DNA from: Selaginella tamariscina
Lineage: Eukaryota > Streptophyta > Lycopodiopsida > Selaginellales > Selaginellaceae
DNA: 64,000 nucleotides
Direction: 5' to 3'
Assembly (NCBI GenBank): GCA_003024785.1
Contig: PUQB01000764.1
Span: 39,419 to 103,418, forward strand
Position 1 is the first letter of the stretch. Every line of letters begins with the position of its first letter. Below the pieces are notes generated by a model. It saw only the letters and a list, made by a program, of their open reading frames with translations. It ran no database searches and was not told the origin of the DNA. Positions 49,210 through 61,700 of the stretch are shown here, piece after piece. A program made the translations under genes and the position numbers.

Positions 49210-50610
49210 CACACACACACACACACACGAGCACAGATTGTATAGAATTTTAGTATTAACTATAAATTACATACAGAATATATGTGCATATATGTATATG
49301 TATCTGGTGCGTGTGTGTGTGTTTTAAATGGGAGAACGGCAGGCACTGCCCAAATGTTGTATAGTATTATTATATATGACGATAATTATAATAACGTTTT
49401 CTTACCATATATAATTGTACGTATCGTTGTGATTGTAACACACTCACACACACACACACACACATATGATGAATTTACTTTCACAAGTGAAAGGAGCAAA
49501 TTCAATAATTAAAAAATTGCTTTATATCAATATGACAATAATCTTGTGATTTCATTTAAATTACTTAATTTAACATTCAAATTTGAATGTTAAATGTTTT
49601 TTCAAATATTTTTAAACTTTAAGGAAAAGTTCGTCCTGGTCTCCTCTTTGATTTATATATTTGTTAAAGAACTTTAACTTGGAATATAATTTGTCATTTT
49701 ATAAAATTAAATTTAAATTTTGTTAGAATTAATTTTTTAAATTATTGTAAATCTCTAGAATTAAGAAATATGTAAATCATAACACAAATTTAAACTAAGT
49801 GTGGAAATGAGCTTTGGTATTCATTAATTTAATGAAAAGTCGCTGCGTCTAATTAACATAATGTTTAATTATAACGATTAGACCTTTAACGTATGTATAT
49901 GCACATACATGATTGCGGCTGCGTAATGGTTTCATTCTATGTTGTGTGTGTGTGTGTGGCAAGTCATGAAGTCCCTAAGATGCAGTCAGTATTTCAATAT
50001 GTAATGATATTACCATAGTTTATTCTACAGTAAAGTACTATATATAAAGATATATAATATATATATATATATAAGTAATTAATTATTAATATTTATACTA
50101 ACATATACATACTTTGTATATCATTTACACATTTGTATAACGTCACACACACGTGCATACTTTCTATATTATACTATAACACACACACACACACACACAC
50201 ACACAATATATATATATAGACACACACACACACACGCAGCTTTTACCTCGGGGATCTTGAGTAGTTGCTATGTTTTCTGATTTTTCAACAGGTATAATGT
50301 GTAAATAAACACACATGCGTATTATACATGTATACATACGTATGCATATAAGTGTATACTTACATTCATATTCATGCCAATTGTGTATACCTGTACATTT
50401 ATGTATATATACGTATAAATATATATCTTTATGAAACTATAGTTTTCTTTTTAACATTTAAGTTTAACATTGGTTAAAACAAATTTATTTTAGAATTTAA
50501 ATTTTAAATCTCACATATATAATTATCTCTAAATTTAAACAGTTCTATAGATTAAAATTATGTATATCGTTTTTGGCTTAAAGGGATTCGAACCGGGACA
50601 ATCAAACAGG
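48661..50610. other. Microsatellite-rich spacer
   Basis: (CA)n, (GT)n, (CT)n and (TA)n tracts at 48680, 48720, 48870, 49145-49230, 49310, 49450 and 50180-50235. A short spliced-looking stretch at 48790-49060 has no long frame. No gene is supported. Confidence 0.5.
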
Positions 50611-50640
50611 GTCTAAAACCCTAAGCCCTAATCCCTAATA
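50611..50640 (+). promoter_or_regulatory. Telo-box in the promoter of the WDR43/UTP5 gene
   Basis: AAAACCCTAAGCCCTAATCC contains the plant telo-box AAACCCTA plus further CCCTAA units, about 50 bp before the first candidate ATG. Telo-boxes are typical of plant ribosomal-protein and ribosome-biogenesis promoters, which fits the gene that follows. Confidence 0.65.
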
Positions 50641-50674
50641 CTTATTGCGAAGGAGGAAGACGGCTGCGGAGGGG

Positions 50675-52331
50675 ATGCTTGGCGGCGATGCACGAAATTT
50701 AGTAAGATTTCAAGGTACGCAATTAAGTTCCACACTCCGTATGCGTCGATTTGATGGTTTTTATTGATCATACTGTTGTTGTCGCATTCTCTATCTTACT
50801 CCATATATATGGCCAATTGGGTTTCTCCTGTTTATTTAGTATAAATGTATATGTTAAATCATTTCCCTTTGTGGATTTTGTACTTTGTGCATTGATAATA
50901 GCAGTTATTATATATGTTCTTAAAGATGGGCTCCAGTTTCAAATACCATCCAATATACTAAATCTTCATAAAGGGAAAATGATATTATATGATGTCAAAA
51001 TGTTATACAGTGTGAAACCATTTTCTCTCTATGAAGATTTTTACTTACTGTTTTAGAACAACCTTCTCAGTGTGTAAGCGTGTATGCATAGTTAGTGATA
51101 TTAGTATATGTAGATACTCTCTTATCCATGTATATACAGAAATGGCTGGATCGATATTAAAGGATGTGCTAGCTGCGTTTAGTCCACGCGGTGATCAGTT
51201 TGCTATTACAACAGGAGATGGACGAGTAAAGGTAACATATATACACATGAATAATGTGCTATAATCAATGTGTTAATTCTATTTCTTTGCCTTTTCCAGA
51301 CATGGGATGTTGCTAGTGGTCATGTCTGTGCGGAGTTTAATGCAATAACGGCAGACGGTCCCTCTGTGCTGAATTCTGGAGGCCATTTAGATCTCAACTA
51401 TAAAACACTAGCTTGGGGTGCTATACCATCAGCAAAATCAAAGAAGGTAGAGAGAGAGATCAATCTACAGTATCTTTTGAGTTGTTCGTTTCAGTTGGCG
51501 TGATCTATATGTTTATGTATTTTACATATATCATAAAATCCGTTTTTGCATATATTTATCGGTTAAATATTTTTTCTATGCAGAGCAAGAAAAAAGGATC
51601 GCTTATATCTTTAGGAACCGGTGGCGGAGATGTGTTAGCTTGGGATCCGGTTTTAGGAGAGCTGAAGTGGAGAGCAAACGATTGTAATCCGGGGTACACA
51701 CACGCATACATACATATCTATTTAAATGTTTTTAATTGTATACTGTACTGACAGAAAACATATATGACTACTGTTGTATATGTTGACACAAACGCTTACA
51801 GGGGAGTGAGGACTGTGTGCTTTGTGAAGGGTCAGGAAAGTCTATATAGTTCTGGGATGGATGGCATGGTTTGCGAGCTCGATGTCGGGTCTGGGCAAAT
51901 TTTAAGCAAATTTCGTGCTTCTAAAAGTGCTGTGACATCTATCGCTTTATCCCCGGGTATATAACATACACATACACCTACACACACACACGCATGATAT
52001 CTATGTACATATATTTTGCGTTATAATTGTTTTGTGTGTGTGTGTGTGTGTTGTGTAAGTGCGTGTAGACTATATGGAAGGCAAATATACACAAACAGGT
52101 ATTGCTGCACTAAACAACTATACACATGTACATACGCTCACATGTATTGTACATAGTCACAGAATAAGTACATAATATGCATATATTCACAACGTCTTAA
52201 CGTGTGCATTCTGCAGATGGTACTTCGCTACTTGCTGCCGCGAGTGAATTGAGGCTCTTTGACATGTCAACTAAAAAAAGAATACGGAAGTTTACCGGAC
52301 ATGCAGTAAGTTTATCCAATATTTTAGTGTG

Positions 52332-52368
<37 letters not shown>

Positions 52369-55300
52369 CATATTGATTGTAACTCATACACACAGACTTG
52401 ACTTACATATTGATTTTGGCAGTCATCTGTAACAGCAAGTGTATTCTCTGGAGACGGGAAATATGCGTTATCGGCAGCAGAATCTGAAAGACATGTTGCG
52501 ATTTGGGATTGTGAGGCTTCTGGAAAAGGGGCTACGAAGGTTTTGGCTATGGAACATCCTGCTGTTGCTCTTGATACTTACGGTTTCGGAAAGGATGGTA
52601 AACCTCTCAAAGTACGTACTGTACATATGCATATACATTTTTGAACTGATATTGTATCAGGTACTTGCAATATCAGAAGCGGGAGAGGCTTATGTATGGA
52701 GTGGCGAGAGCTTAGAAGAGCTTGGAAAGGCAACTCCTGTGAGAATAAGTGTATCCTCCAGTAACACAGGAAATATTCCAAAGAATCTATCATCCTCGGA
52801 CGCCTCTTGGGGTACGTTGCATGTAACAACTAATACCACGGATGTATATATGTGCATGTAAGCCGTGGATGCCCATCAAACTTTTGCATACAGATACACC
52901 CACATTATTTCTAATGGCTTTTTGTGAAGGGACTCGCTACTTGTTGCTCGTGGTGCTACTGTGAAGCCGAGTTTTGAAACTTTAAATTTAGCAGGACACG
53001 ATAGTAATGTGATTTTACCACCTTCTCAACCTGGTAACCTTCTCGAGCCCCGTTCTGATATGAAAAACAATAAAAGCGCTGAAAATGAAGGTAATTTGTG
53101 TGAGTGTGTGCGCGTTATACTCATGTTTATATTTACAAACAGTGAAATGGGTTATATGCATTCATATATACATAAGTATATATTTGACATGCAATACGCC
53201 CATGGATATTGTACATAGATAGTTAACTCTTAAACTATATGCACGCAGACACACACACACACGTACAAATGTATATGTAAATATGTGTACGTTTATCTCA
53301 TATACATCTGATTGCATAGATGGATTCCTTACAGCTATTGGTATGAATATTTAGAGACGATGATTATCGTGTATATATGTATATATATAAGGTATTGATA
53401 GATAGAACATATATACTTATATATACATATATACATGTGCGTGTGTTTACATGCAGTGACTGTACTTGGAGCGGATAATGCTGCAGATGCGAGCCTCATA
53501 AAACCTCAAATTGAAGCGGTTGATGTTAAGAAAGAAAAAGACGTGCTGTTAAATTAGCAGAGAATGTGGAAACTACACAAGATCCCGAAGGTAATAACTG
53601 TGTATATAAAAAGTAGATGCACAAATTGTGTGTGTGTGACGTTACAACAATGTTTAAATGATATACATATATCATTATATGCACTCTACAATAAAAATAT
53701 AATTTGTAATATCATTATACATTATAAGACCGAATAACATTATATATCAGTATGTTAGGGGATATATGTATGATAAATATACAATCACATATGTATACTT
53801 GCAATTATGTATAGATTTATTCACCACGTATTATTCTTGTTTGCTATTATCATGGCAACATACTTCGTGTATAAACACACTACATACTTAAGATAACATG
53901 TACACGCACGTATGACACAGTCTTGTGTACAGGAAATAAGGATGAAGATGTTCCAATGGAAGAGAATGAAGAGATGACAATGGAGGAGCGTTTAATGGCA
54001 TTGGGGATCGTCGAGAAGAGGCCAGAAGGCGAAAACGCCTCCGAAAATGCACACGTTGTCCCTCCTAAATCTGACTCTCTTAATGTGCTTCTCAGACAGG
54101 CAGTTCAATCCGATGACAATAATCTTCTCGAACAATGCCTGCACGTTTATGACGAGAAGGTTATAAAGATGTGTGTGTCTATGTATATTTATTGATGTAC
54201 ATTTGTATGTACACACATGATGGGTGTTAACACTTTATAGTGAACACTACAATAGACATGGTTATGATATTATATAATAATTATAACCATGTCTTACGTG
54301 TGTTTAGGTAATTAGCAACACTATCAGGTCGTTGCCTGCCGTCGATGCGTGCAAGCTTCTGCGTCTTGCCATTACGAAGCTTGAAGCAAGGTATCGTTTA
54401 TATTACGTATATATACACACGCACAAACATAGAGACTACACCGTGATACATTAGCAAATAATTATATGGATTTTTGTTTTGTAGACCACGGAGAAGTTTA
54501 CAGTTAGTAGTATGGATACGTGCGGTCCTCGTCGAGCATGCAACGTATATCATGTCTCAAAATTCTTTACAACCTGTGCTAAGAACACTTCATCAGGTAC
54601 TGTGTTGTGTGTGCATGCGTGCGTGTGTGAGGGGGGTTATGATTGAAACACGGTGTTTAAGATACTTGCATGTATGGCTATATTTAAACACGCGCGCGCG
54701 CACATACAAACGCCCGCACACACTTCAATATGTGTATATATCCTATATATTAAGTTTATTGCTGAGAAATGTATGTGCAGATAATAGAATCTCGGCTTTA
54801 TATATTCAGGCCTTTGCTCTCACTCTCTGGACGATTAGACCTCATAATGGCTAAGGTAATTGTGTACACAAATACATGATTGCGTGTATGACTTTTATTT
54901 ACATTGCTTATCCATTATACATACACACACGTGTGTGTGTGTATTAACAGATAAAGGCAAGTGAGAAATCAAGGACAAGTGAAGACACGGAGGTAGTTGC
55001 AGTATATGAAGAGGAAGATAGCGAACAAGAGGTGGAAGATGCAATGGAGGATGACGAAGACGATGAGGACGAGGAAGAAGATGGAGATGAAGGTAATTAA
55101 GTAATTATTTTAATTTAAGTTAGTTCACTTCATGAAACTGACCCTCTCTAGTTTATATACAATTACACTTACCTACCTCTCTGTGCACTGTTTTAACTAT
55201 CTCCAGACACGCACACATAGACACACACACACACACAAGTCACGATATATACATAAACGCCCACACACCCTGACACATACAAAGTCTCTCTCTCTCTACT

Positions 55301-55411
55301 ACCTCTACACACACATTAGAGAGTTTTTGAACTGCAGCTGATCCTATGCAAGAAGATAAACCTTTGGAGAATGGTGGCAACTTTACAGACGATGAAAGCC
55401 AAGATGAATAA
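50675..55411 (+). CDS. WDR43/UTP5 homologue (WD40 plus Utp12 domain), U3 processome subunit
   Basis: Coding exons: 51142-51231, 51300-51446, 51584-51693, 51802-51956, 52217-52305, 52423-52611, 52661-52811, 52894-53090, 53457-53590, 53933-54159, 54308-54390, 54485-54596, 54781-54855, 54951-55092 and 55338-55411. An exon at 50675-50714 joins in frame and could add 15 residues; it may instead be 5' UTR. WD40 repeats read FSPRGDQFAITTGDGRVK, SLYSSGMDGMVCELDV and FSGDGKYALSAAESERHVAI. The Utp12 domain starts near SDSLNVLLRQAVQSDDNNLL and SLPAVDACKLLRL. The C-terminus is very acidic, as in WDR43. Breaks at GGG 52929-52931 and A5 53535-53539 each need one base; the total is then 658 residues. It acts in nucleolar pre-18S rRNA processing. 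A 3' UTR intron (about 55423-55620) is likely. Confidence 0.88.
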
Positions 55412-55639
55412 CCTTTCCATAAGGTACGAAATGTGCTTTTTTATTTGTTAATTTTTTTTAGCAATTACTTTAATAAACTTATTTTGTTTATCTGTTATAT
55501 ATATATATATATAGACACACACACACACCACACACACACACACATACATACATACAGATAGATAGATAGATAGGCACACACACAGACGATTTAATAGGAC
55601 TTATTGTTTTCTTTTTCCAGGGGAATGCACCAAATTTTG

Positions 55640-57658
55640 TTAATGCGCTATTAATTCGAGTACATGTATCTGACAGTTTTATTTAACTTTGGGTGAGAGA
55701 TATCCATTTTGATGAATTAAAATTGCATAATGTAATCAGTGATGCATAATATGGTTAATCTATATTTAATAGTATGCATTTATGATAAATTTTATACCAT
55801 GTACATTTATTTTATGTTAGTATTGTTTAACATTAATATAAATTACAATACTTTTCATATAATTCCAATGTTATGTTTAAAATGTATGTATATACAATGC
55901 TAAACAAAATTGGAATTTTTATTTAATTTTTTGATAAAAAAAATGAACCCTAAACCTTAAACACTTTTCCAATTTAAAACATACTTTATGTGTATATGCA
56001 TCTACATACGTTGATATATAAATCAATGTCAATATGGATGTTATATTATTGTTATTTAGAACTGGTAACGTTAAATATTTTTGTTATATATGTGTGTGTA
56101 AATATGTTCATTATTAACAAAGCTTGTCATTAATGTTAATCATTTAATAAATGTGTAACACATGCTAGGGTTCTTTACTTGTTTATATATATATATATTA
56201 CTAATCTTGAATGTTATTTAACATTTGTTTAACAGTGTTAATATTTCTTTTTAGTAAAATATTGTTAGGGATTAAGAATTTCACACACAAATAAGAATAA
56301 ATGATATGGTCAACACCAATTCATGGAATAATCATAAATTACATATATATGAATGACATAAGGATGCATTGAGTTTAAAAAATGCTAAATTCACGAGAAA
56401 ATCATAAAATATTATTATGAATTCTCCAAGTAGTAACGTAACACACAACACCATTCACCAAAGCATGATATGATTAAAGATATAATAATGAATATGGATA
56501 TCTACTCTTTATTTCATCATTCATATTCATTTTTCATTACTATTATTAAAGTTTTAACTAAAAATGTTAACACATGGTAACATGTGATTTTTAAGTGGCT
56601 ATCAAGTGTCTGAGCAAAACTAAGTTTTTTAAAACAATTCACTTAAGTGGTCATTCGGTGTTTGAGCAATACTAAGTTTTTAAAAACAACCTAACTAAGA
56701 TGTTAAAGTAAACATAAGACTTAGGGTTTTATTTTAAATCTTTTATCCATTAATAATCCAAATAAACTTTAGAATTTTATTTTAGAAAATTTAAACAAAC
56801 CCATACCGTAACCCCGTTAAAGAAAATCATCCTTAATTCTTATAAGGTAACAAGGGGTATCATGAATCACGATTAACTCTTAAGGATTTGAGTGGCCAAA
56901 TTATATCTTATACATTTTAAATATTATATTTCTTTATAACAAACCAGTCTCATCCATACCATACTTTGTTACAATCTACATAATGGTATTATAAGTTGTG
57001 GAACTCCCGATGTACTGTACAACAGGTGGGATACTGTTGTCACGTCTTCATACCACATTTACTGCATACACGCATAAATATAGTATGCTATAATATACAG
57101 TACTACGTACATATTTCCCATAGTTATATAAAAGAGTTATAAATATTTTCATTAAATTTGTTAGTGAAAACTACAATTCTATTATGTAAAAACTTTTTGC
57201 AAATGATGAAACTATTAGAATCATTGATGAATTGGGCCAAGATTTTATGAGGCTAATCAATCTAAAGAGCAATCGTTTTGCAAAGTTTGAAAGCCTTTTT
57301 TAAGGTCTTTATGTGTGTATTATAAGGTCAGAGATAGATGTGTATGTGTGCGTCATGGTGTATTTTGATATATAGACAGACAAATTTATGTACCGAATGT
57401 GTGTATATATATAATAACAATAGATACTTATGCATAAAATGTTTATATATAATTTACTATATTTTAATGCTTCTTCTCAGTAATGGATATACGACGTTAT
57501 ATGTCACATATACTTATGTGTTATACAAGGAATAAAGATGGACTCAAACCTATGGAGTATGTAATGTACGTTTGGTTTATATTATATGTTTTAAAATACA
57601 TATGTTTTATGTGTGGAAATATAATATAGAAAGTTTATACAAAAACTTGTTAATAAAT
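55640..57658. other. AT-rich intergenic DNA
   Basis: No gene seen; short TA runs only. Confidence 0.5.
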
Positions 57659-57731
57659 GGGGGTGTAGCTCAGATGGTAGAGCGATCGCTTCGCATGCGA
57701 TAGGTAAGGGGATCGATGCCCCTCACCTCCA
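57659..57731 (+). tRNA. tRNA-Ala (anticodon CGC)
   Basis: Full cloverleaf of 73 bases. Acceptor GGGGGTG pairs with CACCTCC plus discriminator A. The D arm is GCTC/GAGC. The anticodon arm is ATCGC-TTCGCAT-GCGAT with anticodon CGC. The T arm is AGGGG/CCCCT. The G3-T70 pair (G3:U70 in the RNA) is the alanine identity element. The T loop reads ATCGATG, so the nearly invariant T54 is A and the B box is GGATCGATGCC instead of GGTTCGATTCC. There is no intron. It may be a weakly transcribed or decaying copy. Confidence 0.85.
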
Positions 57732-57769
57732 AAGCTATGAATTTGTCTGTATTCAGGTATCATATAGGA

Positions 57770-57813
57770 TACTTGAATATTCTTAATTAATTTAATTAGA
57801 AAGATACTTAATT

Positions 57814-57854
<41 letters not shown>

Positions 57855-58262
57855 CGTAATTAATTTTTTTATCAATTTATTTATAAGAAAAGTACTTTAG
57901 AGTTATACATAGCTTGTTAATATTCCAAAACCATGTTTGAGAATATTTTAATTAGAAATATACTTAATTTGTTTATATATATATATATATAAACGTAATT
58001 GATTTTTTTAATCAATTTATTTATAAGAAAAGTACTTTAGAGTTATACATAGCTTGTTAATATTCCAAAACCATGTTTGAGAATATTCTTAATTAATTTA
58101 AATAGAAATATACTTAATTTGTTTATATATATATATATATATTATATATATTATATATAAAACGTAATTCATTTTTTTTATCAATTTATTTATAAGAAAA
58201 GTACTATTGAGTTATACATAGCTTGTTAATATTCCAAAACCATATCAAACATATTTCATATA
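57770..58262. repeat. Three tandem units of about 140-175 bp containing (TA)n
   Basis: Each unit runs AGAAA(G)ATACTTAATTTGT, (TA)n, AACGTAATT, then TTATTTATAAGAAAAGTACT, GAGTTATACATAGCTTGTTA and AATATTCCAAAACCAT. The units differ mainly in the length of the TA block, which is longest in the first and third. Confidence 0.85.
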
Positions 58263-58439
58263 CCAGTTATATTAATCATTTAACCTTTTTAATTAAATTA
58301 ATAATAGCAACATGTGATACTTAATTTGTATGTATATATATATATATATATATATTATAAGACTTCTTAAGGTACACGTGTACTTTATAGATAGATAAAT
58401 AGATAGATAGACATACACATACAAGTTAAGTATCGTGTC

Positions 58440-58590
58440 GTACTGGGTTTGACATTTCCTCGAGCGCAATTTGCCGAGCGTACGGATTTCCGTCATACCG
58501 GAATATTCCATTCCGTACAGAATATTCGTTTTCATATAAAGAATATTCTGGTGCGGCGGGCGGGCAATCATGGCGGCACGGTAATGTGTC
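58440..58590. other. GC-rich, palindrome-rich island
   Basis: Contains ACGGATTTCCGT, CCGGAATATTCCATTCCG, two further GAATATTC palindromes and a GGTGCGGCGGGCGGGC run in otherwise AT-rich DNA, 165 bp past the stop codon of the ParB-methylase gene. No open frame of note. Confidence 0.5.
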
Positions 58591-58752
58591 AAAGTTTCAC
58601 AAATTTGGGGGTTAATCTGACATATATATTTATATATTTATATTTATATTTATGTTTTTATTTTTTTAATATTTATATTTATAACTATAATTATATTTTT
58701 ATATAAATACCGCATCAAACTAAATAAAAATTACAATAAAAACATAACTCAA

Positions 58753-61700
58753 TCATGAAGACTCGTTTCCACCAGCCAGTGCCTCGTCGTTAATGAATGC
58801 ATTGTTACGGTGTCGTGAACGTTTCTCCAAAATCTGTCTGTCGTAAACTTCGAACTCTTCAACCATTTTCTTTGCCATCTGATTAGCGTAGTCTGGTAGA
58901 ACAATACTGAAAACATATTAAAGTTTAAAACCAAAGAAATGATAAAACAAATCTCACTCATCATCTGATGACTCGTATGATCTCTCTTCTGCTGACTCAT
59001 CTGATGACTCGTCGTTGTGCTCCACGGACTTCTCCGTAACAACATCCTTGTCGTTTCGAGAAGGCGGATCCTGGTCTCCATCGTTGTCGCTAGCCAAAGG
59101 CAAATCCTGTGCTTCTGTTTCCATGGCCCTCTTCCACTCATCAAAAGGAGTAATCATGGAAACAACTTGATCATCCCCACCACCTTCAGCTGCTGTAACA
59201 CTTGGAATGACCTTCCTGAAGACATCTCTGGCTGCTAAAACCAGATCCTTGTTGATGTCGATTCCATAACCATGTCTCCCTGTGTGAAAAGCTGCAAGAA
59301 TACTAGCACCGGTTCCCACTGTTAGATCCACAACAGTTCCACCAGGCTTTGTGAGCTTCTCCACTAGCATCGCAAACAACTTGGGAGATTTCGGGCCAAT
59401 TGAAATCCTGAAAGTTACAATATTAGAACATGAGAAATAACAAACAACATTATACCATGGGAGCTGGAAATCTTCTGGCTCATCAAAAAGAAGAGTGTAG
59501 CGAGTGTCCAAGATCTCCTTGTTCTTGGCAACCTTAGAGTAGGGGGAACCAAAAATACACATGGCAATGATGCTTTCCTGAAAAAATAAACATTAAAAAA
59601 TGACATTCTCAAAAAGAAGAATTACCTTTCTAGAGAAACGGTATCCCCATGACTTTGTCGTGTGCACATAACTCATCTGCAGAAACTTTAGCTTGCAAGT
59701 TTTGCAGTGTTCTTCAAAGCTAGAACATCATCCGGTAGCACAAAACTACCACATGGCCAGCTCTGTCTAATATCCCGAAAGCAAGGTTCACCAAGTTCTT
59801 CAGCAAAGCATCCGAGAACTTCGTGTATTGATCCACCATCCCGCCTGCCTCAGCAACGCATCCGGTAGGCGGGTCGATGACAACGAGATCAACAGCTCCC
59901 TGGATGCATTTTGGTGGAGGCTTCGCACCAAACACATGAATAGTCCAACTTGACTTGTGACTCACGATCCAATCCTCAAGCTCCTTCAATCCTGACGGAA
60001 AAGGCCTTCCGGCTTTGAAGTACTGGACTGCAAGGTTCTCTGAATCTGCATGAATGATTTCCCAGCTTCCATTTCCCTTCTCAGGCATCACCATCCTCAA
60101 CATATCATCTTCTTCCAATCCAGCCGAGATGAAGGATGGGGCTGAAGAAGAAGCTTGTCCCTTGCTGACCTTGCTCGCCGATCTAGCATACCTGATATCC
60201 ATCTTCACATGGAGCTTCCTTGCAGCATTGTCGTTCTTCCATAATAGCTCTCGCCGATCATCCTTGTGTATCTTATAGCTGGCCATCTCCCATTCGGGAC
60301 AGTCACCAGGAAGGAAATCCAGCCAGAAAGGACAGTGTTCCACTTCGTAATCACTGATATCACGTAACAACCGGCTCCACATGCTAGAATCCTTGGTAAC
60401 ATCCATCCACTCTTTGAAATCTTCAGGGAGTGCATCGTTCTTCCATTTTTTTTAAAAATCTGTAAAGAAACAAAAAAAAAACTTGCCTGAATGCCATTCT
60501 TTTTGCAGATTTTTCCAGCTCAAATAGTCGAGGAGGTGGAATTGTCGCACCGAACTCCTTGTTCTCGAGCATGTTCTGGTACATATCCAACTTAATTTCA
60601 TTGTGCATCTTCATATACCATGTCATGAACTCCTCTACATGCTCGACCAAAAGCTCTTTAGCTGCCTCCGCGACCTGGCACGATAAAACGAATAAAAATG
60701 AAAAATATAAATATTAAATTACCTGGAACCAGTAAGTAAAGATGTGCAAAAACTTGATGAAGTCCTTGTCAGGCCAGCCGGTGACACCTTCCTTCTTGTC
60801 TTTCTCCGTCATGTTCACCAGCTTCTCAAGAACGCCACGTTCTTGAATGTGCACAAGCTTTCCAAGGATATCAACCTTGACGTTGGAAGGAAGCTGGGAC
60901 TTCGCGAGCATTTGAAGCTTCTCCAGAGTTATTTGCTTCGTTGATGGTTTGATAGTGATATCTGTGATCGCCTTGAACCAATCTTCACCGACCGCCGGAT
61001 CAGCAATGGTGAGGAATTTGTTCATCCGAACTGTGAATGTCTTGTAAACGCTGGAGAGGATCTGAGATTCTGTCTGGTTTGGTTTTCTGTTCGCAAGTTT
61101 TGTAGCGATTTGTCGCTTCAGTTGATTCTGCAAAAGAAACCGAAAATCAAAAAACAGTCAAAAGAAGAAGAAAAGATTACCTCCCAAAAAATCTTCACCA
61201 ATGTCGTCTTTGGATACTCGTACCAAACGTCTTCTTTTCTGTTCGATCTCCACACTTCCACAGCTTTTCTATCTTCCTCCGGCATCCCGCGAAGAACATG
61301 ATCGGTAGAAAGATCTGCAGACTTCACACAACAATTCCGTAAGAACTGCAAGGTGTGAATGATTGTTGTAGGAACCACACGAGCAGTTGCTCTGCAAAAC
61401 AAAACAACATTTATTTAGTATTTAAATAATGAAACAAACAAGTCACTTACTCATTCAACCGATTGCAAGCAGCGATTAGTCTCTTCTCCTCTTGCACTGT
61501 GGATGCTATGAGTGTTGCACGTACACGCAAAGTCCATTTCAAACCTGGCTCTTCAGCAAGCAAAGTGTTCAAAGCAACCCGACGATGATTCCCATCCCAC
61601 ACCAGAAACTTTGCATCTTTCAGAAATCGATACCATGCAGAAAATGCTGGCTTATGCAAATCCGCTTCAAACTCTCTATCGACCTGTGCTTCTGACTCAT

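Noticed and set aside
50751..51056. Hydrophobic 101-codon frame upstream of WDR43.
   Set aside because: It lies in the first intron, has no splice partner and shows AT-rich noncoding composition.
51802..51812. Suspected frameshift at the start of WDR43 exon 4.
   Set aside because: On recount the GG from exon 3 plus the first G gives Gly and the frame GGA GTG AGG continues correctly.
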